Assembly: GCA_964058845.1 (NCBI GenBank)
Contig: CAXKVR010000044.1
Span: forward strand, 186,001 to 250,000
Length of the DNA stretch: 64,000 nt
Direction: 5' to 3'
Source of the DNA: Carex sylvatica
Taxonomy: Eukaryota; Streptophyta; Magnoliopsida; Poales; Cyperaceae
Part shown: one piece after another, positions 33,065 to 44,800 of the stretch
Numbering within the stretch: the first letter of the stretch is position 1
How the letters are laid out: each line of letters opens with the position of its first letter
Program-made: the position numbers and the translations under genes
Notes under the pieces: model-generated
The model's input: only the letters and a program-made list of their open reading frames with translations
Told to the model about the DNA's origin: nothing
The model's database searches: none

Positions 33065-36000
33065 TTAAATGACCAGCTTCCATATTTTGCTGGCCAAAAT
33101 TCTTGCCAAATTATCACACATTTTCCGAAAATCTCCCAAGCGTTGTACATTATGTTTAGTGGGAATATCCTGCATTTTTAAAAAGATAGAATAGCATGCA
33201 CAATTAATTTTATATTTTATTATATTTGAAGCAACAATTTATCATTACTTTTGAAAAATATATAAATGCATATATACCCTTAAGTTCGGAAAAGAATCGA
33301 GTTGTTCGCTTATTATGTCTTGCATGAGCAACATGACATAATATGCACATTCCCAGCCGGCTGGTTGTTGTGGGCACTATATAACAAGTTTGTAAAAAAT
33401 AAAATGTAAGTTAATGAGCATACCAATGATTTATATGTTTAGATATTCACAAATTTTTGCATCTAGGTCCTAAAAATTATATCTCAATAGAAACTATTAC
33501 CTTGCAATCATTATGAATCGTTAAAGAAGTACCCATTTCCCTGGTGAAGGCACTGTTGAAATATGAACAAATTGAACAATCAGTACTTACGAGAGATATT
33601 TAAAATGATAATATAATAATAAAATCATTAGAATTCTAAACAAACGTAAAATTAAGAAAGTCACTTACTCCTCGACCGCAGCAGTGATCATTAGCATTTT
33701 TTTGCTCTTCTTATCGGAATCGTACACGTACAATGCACGTTCTCTTGGTATAAGCACGGTCAATATCCAATGATTTCTGCATGTTAGGTTTGTAGCATGT
33801 CATATTCTATAATTTATATGAATTGAAAGAAATATAATAAAATTATAATATATATATAACACTAACATCTGATGGTAAGGTATGAAGATCAATCTCTTGT
33901 CCCGATTCTCTTGGAGTGCTTTCCTAATGTATTGAAGAACACCTCCCCGGTCATCATGCAGCAAGATGGCATTTGTTCGCTGGGGGTCCATGAAACCAAT
34001 CTGCTCATCGGGAAATTCCTCCTTGATGAATTTGTGCCAATACCTAAAAAAAAAAGACATACATGTGTTCACAAGTTTGTAAATTTTGAATTAAAAGTAC
34101 TGAATTATGCAATTATTACGAATATTAAACTCACAGCATCCATATCTGAATGACTGGTCCAGTGAGCCACTCCTGTGGTGTAAGCAAGGCCGCATAATCA
34201 TCTGCATAAACGTATATGGACTCTGCTGAACAGAAAAGATCAAGTGGCGGATCGATTTTGAATGGACTGCCATGTAGCTCTGAAAATCGATCACGCAACT
34301 GCTTGAATGTTCGTCCCAGCTTTTCAAAATTGATATGATCAAATGCCTTGATGTGACTCGGTGTTTTCTGATCTCCAGGAACTTGGACCTCTTCGCGTGG
34401 TTCCTGCAAAATTTCATAATAAATTGAAATAAAATCCAAAATCAACTATAACTCTATCATATAGATACAAATTAAGAAGGCAAAAAACTTAATAATAATA
34501 TACCTCATCTGAACCTGTCAATATCATGGACATCGGCCATGCAATGAAACTGCCGAGGACCGATGCAAGGGTTAACTGCTAGCCATTTGGTACAGGTAAG
34601 GGGAGTTCTATGAAGTCTGCATCACGAATAACATCCACTGTTACTCTTGCATGGTCGGGCAGCATAGGCAAACCGTGAATTGTTCCACCTTGTACAACTG
34701 GAACATGAATTGTCCCTAAGGCCACTACAAGAGTATTCCCACCTACATTCGCCTGGAGTCTGCAGCTTAGTTCTGCCTCCTGTACAAATACATGTATTTA
34801 CTCGAATAAAATCTAAATATGTATGAAATTAAAGCACAGGCCTACTGATTCAAATCTGAATTTGCATTACCTCAGTAAACTCAGAAAGATTTGCATATGC
34901 TTTGACTGACTGACAGCTGCTCTGAACGACTGTTGGGCTATACGTCTTTTGGCCCATGGTCTGCTGAAGCATTATTGCAAGCTCAGCTTTCATTTCTTCT
35001 TTCATTTCTTGCCGCAACCTCTGCTCCATTCCTCTTACTCTCTCCTCCACTCTTTGATCCACTCTCGCATCAAATTCTTCTGCGGATCTCGAGTAAGTAA
35101 TAGTGGGTCTCCTCCTTATCGAGCTCTTACCGAATATTGTTGTAATTGGAAGCAGACCGCCCACTCCTCTCACCCTCCCGGGATGTTCCCGATTTGGCAG
35201 AGATTTTCCCAGAACATCATCGTATCGTACGACGGCCAACTGGCCTTGTTTAAAAGCTGCTTCTTATTCTTCCTGAAATGACAACATAAATGTTATAACA
35301 AAATAAATTAAAGTTGAAGTTTCAATTAATGACAATATCTAAATACTCATAATTCTGTTGATGACCGGTAAGTATGTTTCTGGATAAAAGCGTTCCTTGG
35401 TCTCGTCTGAGAGCTTCTGTCTTGCTAGTTTCCATGTGACGTGCCTATGCTCAACCGACAAATCAATAAGCTCTTCTGGTGTCAATGCAGTACTAGTTGA
35501 CCCTTGGGAAGACGGATCACTAGATGCTTTCTCATTTGCAATCGTCTGCATAGCTTCTCTGAGTCTACTATGAAAATCCTCACCATTATAACCTCTGGAT
35601 CCTAAGAAATGCGGATACTCGTTGTGGACCTGATTCGCCTTTCCAGTCTGGCTGGCATCCTACAATTTGAACAAAGAAACAATTAGCCTCAATTATACAA
35701 AAATTTGAATTCTTAATTAATTATAGATAAGGTAGGTGGTCCATAGTAACTATCATACATCAAATTTCTCCGTCTCTCGGTACTTGCAAAATTCTTCACA
35801 GTCTTGTTCTTCAATCTGGAGCTTACCAAAATCGGGCGTCTCACCCTTGCGCCACACTTTAGTCATTTCGGTTCGCCACTTCCGGTGAAAAGTAGCCATT
35901 TTCTGATAATAATATTTCTGCACCTCTTCATGGTCGACTATGCCCCAGTCCACCTTACAAACAAATAGAAATAAAAAATTTAGAGTTTGTTAATATCAAA

Positions 36001-36287
36001 TGAAATCTTACCGATCATTAGTACCAAAATTTGTTTACCTTAAGTATTTCCCATATTTGTTGTTTTTTCTCATCTGGAACATCTTTCCATCATTGGAACC
36101 TTAGAGAAATAATCCTTCTTACCAATATCCCAAATTCCGTTGCAAAACTCGTCGTATCTCGAGTAACAACCGGCCTATAAAATTTGTCAAGTTCCAGCTT
36201 TTTCCCTTTCTCGTTAAACTTCTCCTTAATTTTGTTAGGCCCTCTTCCTCGTTTCTTAGCCGAGACTATCTCACCTTCACCTTCCAT
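33065..36287 (-). pseudogene. CACTA second gene: Transposase_24-like with C-terminal Ulp1 protease
   Basis: A minus-strand multi-exon gene begins at ATG 36287 (MEGEGEIVSAKKRGRGPNK). Exons were inferred from GT/AG borders: about 36287-36045, 35955-35757, 35660-35345, 35275-34870, 34780-34505, 34405-34135, 34045-33868, 33780-33670, around 33375-33290, and a last exon to 33065. The N-terminal half resembles plant Ptta/En/Spm transposase (PF03004 type), with a charged coiled-coil stretch near 35000. The last exons carry a Ulp1-type cysteine protease: His in NHW (about 33770), Asp in YVYDSD (about 33718), Gln and Cys in CPQQPAGWEC (33347-33376). The protease residues are all present, but TGA at about 36089 and TAG at about 34580 interrupt the frame. 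Exon borders are estimates. Confidence 0.78.
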
Positions 36288-36299
36288 ATCTGAAGCAAG

Positions 36300-36868
36300 A
36301 ATTAGCAACTAGGGTTAACTCAATGCCAAATAAAATTACCAATACTTGAGCGATACCATATAAAATTAGCAATATAATTTGCAACAATTAAATAGGCATA
36401 TTTGAGTAAAAAGGTTTAACAATATTTTGATTATAACTCAATTAAGCAACTAGGGTTAATAATATTCCGAATGAGCAACTAGGGTTAACTCTATGCATGC
36501 CAAATAAAATTACCAATACTTGAGAAATACCATATAAAATTGTCACAATGCTTTGGTACCAAGTATACTTAACTAACTAGGGTTAACAAACAAGGTTTAA
36601 CAATTTCAAATAAGCAATTTCTAATAAGCAAATAAGAGGATTGCTAACAATTTCTAATAAGCCTTGGTACTAATTTTTTTAAATAATTTGTAATAAGCAA
36701 CAATTTCTAATTAGCAACAAGACATTGTGAGTTTGTAATCCGAATTTCTAATAAACCAAATTAGCAACAATTTATAATCCGAATTAACAACATTTCTAAT
36801 CCGAATTTACAAAAATTTCTAAACAATTTCTAATAAATTGATTTTGTTAAAGGGAGAGGGAGAGGGGA
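36300..36868. other. AT-rich non-coding region upstream of the Ulp1-type gene
   Basis: No gene is seen. Short direct repeats are frequent, notably GCAACTAGGGTTAAC-like units (36305, 36448, 36476, 36577) and AATTTCTAATAAGCAA units (36607-36720). It is probably a 5' intron or leader of the neighbouring minus-strand gene, which is an inference from position. Confidence 0.45.
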
Positions 36869-37080
36869 CTTACCCGAGTTTGAGAAGGAGAGGGAGGCGG
36901 AGCCAACGAGCCGACGGTGGGGTGGAAGAGAAACCTTGAACGTAGGAGAAGAAGAGGAAAGGGAACGAGCCGACGGACTAGGGTTTTGAGAAGAAGAGGA
37001 AGAGCTAGGCTATGTGTTTGAGGAGAAGAGGAAGAGAGAGGCCACGGTTTTGAAAATTTCCAATTTTTGGCTAAGTAGTG
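36869..37080 (-). promoter_or_regulatory. Purine-rich leader/promoter region of the Ulp1-type gene
   Basis: GAGAAGAAGAGGAA repeats on the plus strand correspond to a CT-rich leader on the minus strand. They lie between the internal CGGTT motif array (from 37081) and the coding exons. CT-rich 5' leaders are common in plant genes. No TATA box is called. Confidence 0.4.
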
Positions 37081-37376
37081 AACCGGCGCCTAACCTTATC
37101 AAGATCGGTTCTAACTTCAGAACCGATCCTAATGTGTATCTGGATCGGTTCCTAAGTTAAGAACCGATCTAGATACGCATCTGGATCGGTTCTGAAGTTA
37201 GAACCGATCTTGATACTTTATTAAATTTAAAAATTAAACGGCGCCCTAATCACTATCTGGATCAGTTCCTACCTTCGGAACCGATCCAGATTCCTATCTG
37301 GATCGGTTCTGAAGGTAGGAACCGATCCAGATTCCTATCTGGATCGGTTCTGAAGGTAGGAACCGATCCAGATAGT
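37081..37376. repeat. Internal CACTA motif array with triple hairpin
   Basis: Alternating GGATCGGTTC and GAACCGATCC copies. From 37251 to 37376 three facing pairs form stacked hairpins that start with CACTATCTGGATC and end with GATCCAGATAGTG. The motifs match those of the subterminal array although this block is 4.5 kb from the end. Confidence 0.88.
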
Positions 37377-39219
37377 GTATTTCTTACAATATGTGTGTTA
37401 CATTTTTGTGTGTATACTTTTTAAAAAAATGAAAATCAGAATGTGTATGTGTTATATTTTTGTAAATTATTTTAATCGTAAATTATTATAAATAATTTTA
37501 TTATTTTTAGTGGTTTGAAAATATCAAAACTAATTAAATTTCATGCTTTTTTGAAACTTGTATGATGTAACCAATTTTTTTAGCTTACATTTAACAATAT
37601 AATTTAAAAGAAAAAGCTTTTTTTTAAAATAATTTTTAGGGAGTAATTTTGTTTAACATTTCTTATTAAAATAATTTATTAAAATAATTTATAAAATAAT
37701 TTTTAGAAGTAATTTATTTCTATGGAATTTGTAAGGAATTTGTAAGAAATCACTATCTGGATCGGTTCTGAAGATAGGAACCGATCTAGATAGTGTATTT
37801 CTTACAATATGTGTGTTACATTTTTGTGTGTGTATACTTTTAAAAAAAATGAAAATCAGAATGCGTATGTATTATATTTTTATAAATTATTTTAATCGTA
37901 AATTCTTATAAATAATTTTATTATTTTTAGTGGTTTGAAAATATCAAAACTAATTAAATTTCATGCTTTTTTGAAACTTGTATGATGTAACCAATTTTTT
38001 TAGCTTACATTTAACAATATAATTTAAAAGAAAAAGTTTTTTTTTTAAAAATAATTTTTAGGGAGTAATTTTGTTTAACATTTCTTATTAAAATAATTTA
38101 TAAAATAATTTTGTAGAAGTAATTTATTTCTATGGAATTTGTAAGGAATTTGTAAGAAATCACTATCTGGATCGGTTCTGAAGGTAGGAACCGATCCAGA
38201 TAGTGTATTTCTTACAATATGTGTGTTATATTTTATATTTTTTGTGTGTATACTTTTTTAAAAAATAAAAATCAGAGTGTATATGTGTTATATTTTTGTA
38301 AATTATTTTAATCGTAAATTCTTATAAATAATTTTATTATTTTTAGTGGTTTGAAAATATCAAAACTAATTAAATTTCATGCTTTTTTGAAACTTGTATG
38401 ATGTAACCAATTTTTTTAGCTTACATTTAACAATATAATTAAAAAGAAAAAGTTTTTTTTTTAAATAATTTTTAGGGAGTAATTTTGTTTAACATTTCTT
38501 ATTAAAATAATTTATAAAATAATTTTGTAGAAGTAATTTATTTCTATGAAATTTGTAAGGAATTTGTAAGAAATCACTATCTGGATCGGTTCCTACCTTC
38601 ATAACCGATCCAGATGCCTATCTGGATCGGTTCTGAAGGTAGGAACCGATCCAGATAGTGTATTTCTTACAATATGTGTGTTACATTTTTGTGTGTGTAT
38701 ACTTTTTTAATAAATAAAAATCAGAATGTGTATGTGTTATATTTTTGTAAATTATTTTAATCGTAAATTCTTATAAATAATTTTATTATTTTTAGTGGTT
38801 TGAAAATATCAAAACTAATTAAATTTCATGCTTTTTTGAAACTTGTATGATGTAACCAATTTTTTTAGCTTACATTTAACAATATAATTTAAAAGAAAAA
38901 GTTTTTTTTTTAAAATAATTTTTAAGGAGTAATTTTGTTTAACATTTCTTATTAAAATAATTTATAAAATAATTTTGTAGAAGTAATTTATTTCTATGGA
39001 ATTTGTAAGGAATTTGTAAGAAATCACTATCTGGATCGGTTCTGAAGGTAGGAACCGATCCAGATAGTGTATTTCTTACAATATGTGTGTTATATTTTAT
39101 ATTTTTTTTTGTGTATACTTTTTAAAAAAATGAAAATCAGAATGTGTATGTGTTATATTTTTGTAAATTATTTTAATCGTAAATTCTTATAAATAATTTT
39201 ATTATTTTTAGTGGTTTGA
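37377..39219. repeat. CACTA internal tandem repeat of about 410-450 bp, each with a hairpin
   Basis: Units begin TATTTCTTACAATATGTGTG and end in the palindrome CACTATCTGGATCGGTTC...GAACCGATCCAGATAGTG. Hairpins lie at 37751-37795, 38161-38205, 38574-38658 (doubled) and 39025-39069. A fifth unit is cut at 39219 by element C and continues at 47983-48222. Removing C and one TTTGA restores GTGGTTTGAAAATATC exactly as in the other units. Confidence 0.93.
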
Positions 39220-40796
39220 TGTTCGCGTAATTTGGTATAGATAGTCTCTATAGTTTATACACGTTATCTTTTAAAATTTATAAACCACAATATACAATCA
39301 ATAGGCAGTTGCAAGCGCACAACCTATCGTTTGCAGTATTTAGGTATCGATCTAAAGGGAAGTAGGAAATACTAATTTTTACTAAAGTAAACTACTTTTA
39401 ACATTGAACAATAAAAGTAAAAAAGGGGGGTTTGATGTAATTTCGTTTTTTAAGAAAATCTAAGATTCGTAACAAAAGCAAGTGAAATTCAGATGTAATT
39501 CAATATTAGGGAAGTCTAGGGGCTATTGGTTTCACTATTCCTTAGTTAATTATGTAGTTATTTTGTTTCTGAATTCATGTTGCATGGATTGGGTTTCTGA
39601 CCTACGATGTAAGTTAGCCTATTTTGACTAGATGTTGATACAATTGTTTTGGTTCTATGAGCTAACGTTCCTCTAATTTAGGGCTGTCACAACCTAATTG
39701 GGATATTTAACAAATACATAAAACCTTTCAATTAACCAGCAATTAATCTACTTTAGGTGCCCAAGTTAGGTTTTAGGGTTTCTCAATTAAGTACATCACC
39801 TTATCCTAACCCTTTATTTCTGTGGTTCTAGATTTGAGAAGAGAATGGTATGTTCAATTCTAAACCCTAAGTTAAATTCTAGCACATAGTAAGGTATTCT
39901 CAATTCTTGATCCTAGCAAATTTAAGTCATAAGACCTAAAAGGGACGTTTCCAATCAAATACACAGATTATGCAATTACTAGAACTAATTAAAATAACAG
40001 AAATAAACAATCTCAACAACAATCATAATCAAGAGGAATAACCAAATAAACTACTTCATTAAACTAAGTTCAAGTACAACCTCAGCCCCTAGAGAGGAAT
40101 CTACTCTCTCATGGCTGAGTTAACAAGCATGATTGAAATAAAACCTAAGTAAACAGATTCAGAAAAATGAAAGAAAAGAGTAAACCCTAGTCTTCAGAAT
40201 TTCTGCCTTCTTGTTGCTTAGCCCTTCTTCTCCTTTTATGGATTGCTATCTGGATGTGTATGTGGAGAGAGATGATATATGAGATATCAGATAGGAGATA
40301 GGAGATCGATTGGGTGTCTTTATATAACCTCCATATGCATCAGATGAGACATAGGGTCTATATTTGGCATCCATTAACTTGGCAATCAGTTATAACTCCC
40401 CAGGTGTTTTTCATGATTATCCTACGCTCCTGGTGACTCAGGGGATCTATTTTTTGCGTCCACTAACTTGCCAGTTATACACCTTCCAAAAATAACTTTC
40501 CAGCCCATTTTACACGGCCAGGGATACGGCCTGTCTGGCCGTGGGCTTGGCCGTGATTTTCCTCTGATTGGGCTATTTTCTTCACGGCTGGAAATACGGC
40601 CTGGCTGGCCGTGGGCTTGGCCGTGATTTTCCTCTGTTTGGGCTCTTTGTGCTTGTTTTTCTGTAATTAAAACAACTTGAAAGCAGTAACATATTTCTTG
40701 GGTATACTTGTACTATAATTAAGCTAAAAACAAGGAATTTGGTGCAATTTATGAAGTAGAACTCTATCCAATAATAGATATAAATTTGGCTTATCA
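39220..40796 (-). repeat. 3' LTR of element C
   Basis: On the minus strand it starts TGATAAGCC and ends TACGCGAACA. It contains two GGCC-centred palindrome blocks at about 40513-40555 and 40586-40625. Confidence 0.93.
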
Positions 40797-41810
40797 AAAT
40801 CCCCCAAGCTTAAACCTTGCTTGTCCTCAAGCAAAAATCTAAACTTTGAGCAATTGGTTTACCTCTAAATTTAACCAGATTACCTTGATACTCTAATTAT
40901 TGAAAAATTCACATGAGCTTGCTAGGTTTTGAAGAAATTCTCGTGAATCCTTTTGAACAATAATACATATTTCATTGAATCAATCTTACTTCACCCCACA
41001 GTTTGACTTAATTAAATTTCATATTCAAAGATGTCTTACTATTTGCAAAAACTACTTATTTTGGATTTATCAATATCTCGTTTTTCTTTCCAAAAATATA
41101 CCCTCATTTTGTGGTGATTTTCTGAAATTTTTGCCCCCCCAAGCTTGAAACAAGCTTGGGTTAGAAAGTTGTGGACTTCGTGTGTTGATATATGCATTTA
41201 GGAGACGAGCTCAAAGGCATCACATAGGATTTATTACCAGTACTCTTATTTTCTCCATTTTTTTTCTTCTTTTCTTTTTCATTTGCATACATCATGAGTA
41301 CACACACCCAAGAGTATTTTTTTCATACCAAAGGATATCCCAATCTTTCTATATTTTGAAATCCAATGTTTCATTTTTTCAAAGTCCTAAAACATCTCAT
41401 CCTATGCAATTCTTTTTTAGTCAAACATGGGGTTATTTCCAATTTAATTCAATGTCATCCATATTTTTGTCAAAAAGTTCCAATCAAATCTTCAATCCTG
41501 GCAATCACATAAATTTATCAACAAAATGCATGACATAAAACTAGGTAAACATCCTAACAAGTCGGACTGGACCCTATTCAAGGTTAGGTAAAACCCTAGT
41601 TTCACACAAAAAAAAAAATTTAAAATTTAAACATGCCTAAACTCAATGCAAGATACAACTGTGAATTTCAGTTTTTCATTTATCCTCCCCCCCCAGCTTA
41701 AACAAAACATTGTCCGCAATGTGTAAATTCATACTAGAAGAGAAAATTAAAAGAAAAATAGAAACTCACAACATGGCAGAAGTGATGATGGAAGGAGAAG
41801 CGCTTGGCGC
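40797..41810 (-). other. 3' non-coding region of element C, with polypurine tracts
   Basis: Between the stop of the long ORF and the 3' LTR. The polypurine tract (AAGCTTGGGGGATTTT on the minus strand) abuts the LTR at 40797-40812, and further G-rich tracts lie at about 41135 and 41685. Blocks at 40800-40846 and 41130-41370 align with the same region of B although the LTRs of B and C differ. Short ORFs are not convincing. Confidence 0.75.
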
Positions 41811-44800
41811 CTAGGGAGGAGGGTGGCCTCCCTGGTCTGCTGCCCTTCTTGCGTGGCGTCGGCGGCGTTCAGCATGAGGCGTTGGAGGTGGATCTGATGG
41901 CTCCATTCCGGTCTGCGTGAATGCCATCTGGGCGTAGTAATGCGCCATTTGGGCATCATTTTCAATATTGTCCATGCGCTGATTGAGAGCCTCGAATTGT
42001 TGCACCATGTAAGCCATCAGTTGTTGGTTGGTAGGACCAACATTTTGGGGTTCACCGTCCTGCTGCTCTTGGGCGGGTTGAGCATCCTCAATAGCAATTG
42101 TTGGCTCGTTTCGCAGCAGCCATGTCGGTAGAGAGTGGGGGTTGATCGTGTCAACAGTGAGCGGTAGGGCGTAACCAACTGAACTGGGTCCTTTGCTAAA
42201 ATACCCTTCCCCAACCTGGTTTCGGCCAATTAGGTGCATGTGCATCAGGGTGGGTATGTCGATTGTAATAGGACCATCGATCGGCTCATCTTGGGTGAGG
42301 TCGAGTCGGAGGGCAGATGCTATTTTGGTTATGATCCCTCCACAGGAAATGATCCCATTACCCCTGGTAGATGTTGCAACATGTTGAAAATGTTTGGCCA
42401 AGTGATCGCCAAAATGAGGCATGAAGTGCATCTCTCCGTTATTCCTGCGCAACATACAATACAAATAAAATAATTCAGGTTTGTAAAAATTGCATTGGGT
42501 CTCACCTCGACCAAAAATGGTATGTGCCAATACGCGCTGGATGTAGCGAAGGGCCGGGTGTACGATCTGGCTGGCCTTTTGCGTAGGACATGCCCCACAT
42601 ATTGCCCTCTTGAAAGCATCTTGGCTGAGATCCCGCTGGAATGTACATGAGTCGTTCATCTCGCCTTCATTTGTAGAGGGAAAACCGAGCAGCTCCATCA
42701 ATTGCTTCGTGTAGATCATATACTGCCGGTTCTTTATAATGAAAGAAACAGTATCTGTTTCTCGGTTGTGCTCAAAGGTGGCTAGAAATTTGATGGTGAG
42801 ACCCTTGTAGGTAGGGACAGCGTCGCACAAGAAATCCCACAGGAACAGTCGCTGAGTTAGCAATTCAACCTGACCAGTAAGTCCCAGCTCATTTAGGGTT
42901 GGCATGTCCACCCATCTTGATGGGTGGAAATCTCGATTGTTGCGGAGGAAGGTTAATCTTTCCAACATTTGGTCAATGAATGGTAATGGAAAATGGTCTT
43001 TTCTAGTTGCTGTGTTCAGTTTCCTATAATCTATACACATTCTCCAACCTGTCACTACCCTAGTTGAAATCAACTCATCATTCTTACCTTTCACCACTGT
43101 TGTGCCACTCTTCTTTGGAACTACATGAACAGGGCTTACCCACTTTGAGTCTGAAATTGGATAGATGATGTCAGCATCAAGGAGTTTGATGATCTCCTTC
43201 TTGACTACTTCCTTCAAGTTTGGATTAAGCCTTCGCTGAGCTTCGATCGTAGGTTTGTAGTCATCCTCCATCAGGATTCGATGCATGCACAGATTTGGGT
43301 TGATTCCAGTCAAATCTTCTAGTGTGTAGCCTATAGCCTTTCTGTGCACCTTTAGTTCATGTAGGAGTTTGTCGGTTTCCTCTTGGTTCAGGGCGGCATT
43401 GATTATGACGGGATATGTCTCATCTGGGCCGAGATACTCGTATCTGAGAGTTGTTGGCAAGGGTTTTAGTTCGACCTTCGGAGGTTCAGGCGTCATGCAT
43501 GCTGAAACGGCAGAAATCGAGTCCACCAGAGGTTGACACGGCCAGATACACGGCCTGGCCTGGCCGTGTAAAATTCCTATTTTTGTGTTTTCATCATCCA
43601 GCACTGTTTCTTCTTCAGTTTCTTCCAGGATTTGATCCAGTTGTTCTCCTTCCATTAACCTATCTAAATGTTCATCAATTATAGTTTCTAAAACATCTAC
43701 CCTGCATATAGAATCATTTTCATTAGATGGGTATTGGAGAGATTTAAACACATTGAATTCAACCTTTTCATCACCAACTTGGAAAGAAATCTTTCCATCT
43801 CGAACATTAATTGTGGCACCTGCTGTGATTAGGAAATCACGCCCCAATAGAAGGGGAGTTTGTGTATCCTCCTCCATCTCTACAACAACAAAATCTACCG
43901 GTATGAAAAACTTACCAATTTTAACAATCGCATCTTCCATAATTCCCACCGGATACCTAACAGATCTGTCCGCTAATTGCAGCGACATTCTTGTTGGTTT
44001 TAATTCACCTAGACCCAGCCTTTCATAAACAGCTTTTGGCATTAAACATACGCTAGCCCCTAAGTCACACAAACATCTATTAAATTCGGTCTCCCCAATT
44101 TTGCAAGGTATAGTGAAACTACCTGGATCCTTGAGTTTAGGAGGTAATTTGGTTAAGAACAGCGCACTACATTGCGCATTTAGGGAGATTGTTTCGACCT
44201 CTTCAAGTTTCTTTTTGTTGGAAAGCATTTCTTTCAGAAACTTGGCATATGTAGGCATGTTTGCAATTGCCTCAGTGAATGGTATAGTTATGTTTAATTT
44301 CTTGAGGTGTTCAATGAATTTGGCATATTTTTGGTCTAGTTGGGTTTTGGCTAACCTTTGAGGAAAGGGTATGAACCTGTGAGGAGGTACATATTTTTCA
44401 GATTTAGATACCTTTGTAGGAATAGCTTTACCCTTGTCTTGTGGTTTCTCAGATTGGTCTTCTATTTGTTCGGAAATTGGAATTGTTGCAATTGGCTCCG
44501 TTTCAGTTGTTGGTGATGGTGTATCATCAGTTGGCATAGCTGGTCCATCATACTTCGTCCCACTCCTGAGTGTAATGGCGTGTGCTTGCTCCCTAGGGTT
44601 GTTTTCAGGTTTGCCCGGTAGCTGTCCTTGTGGGCGAGAGGATGAAACAGCTTGCTGCGCCACTTGGGTCTCAAGCAACTTTGTTTTAGTTGACAGAAGG
44701 TCAACCCTATCATTCAAATTTCTCAAGGAATTGGAAAATTCCGTTTGGTTAGTAAGAAATTTATTTTGTGATTCTACCAAACCTTCTATCATTTTTTCCA

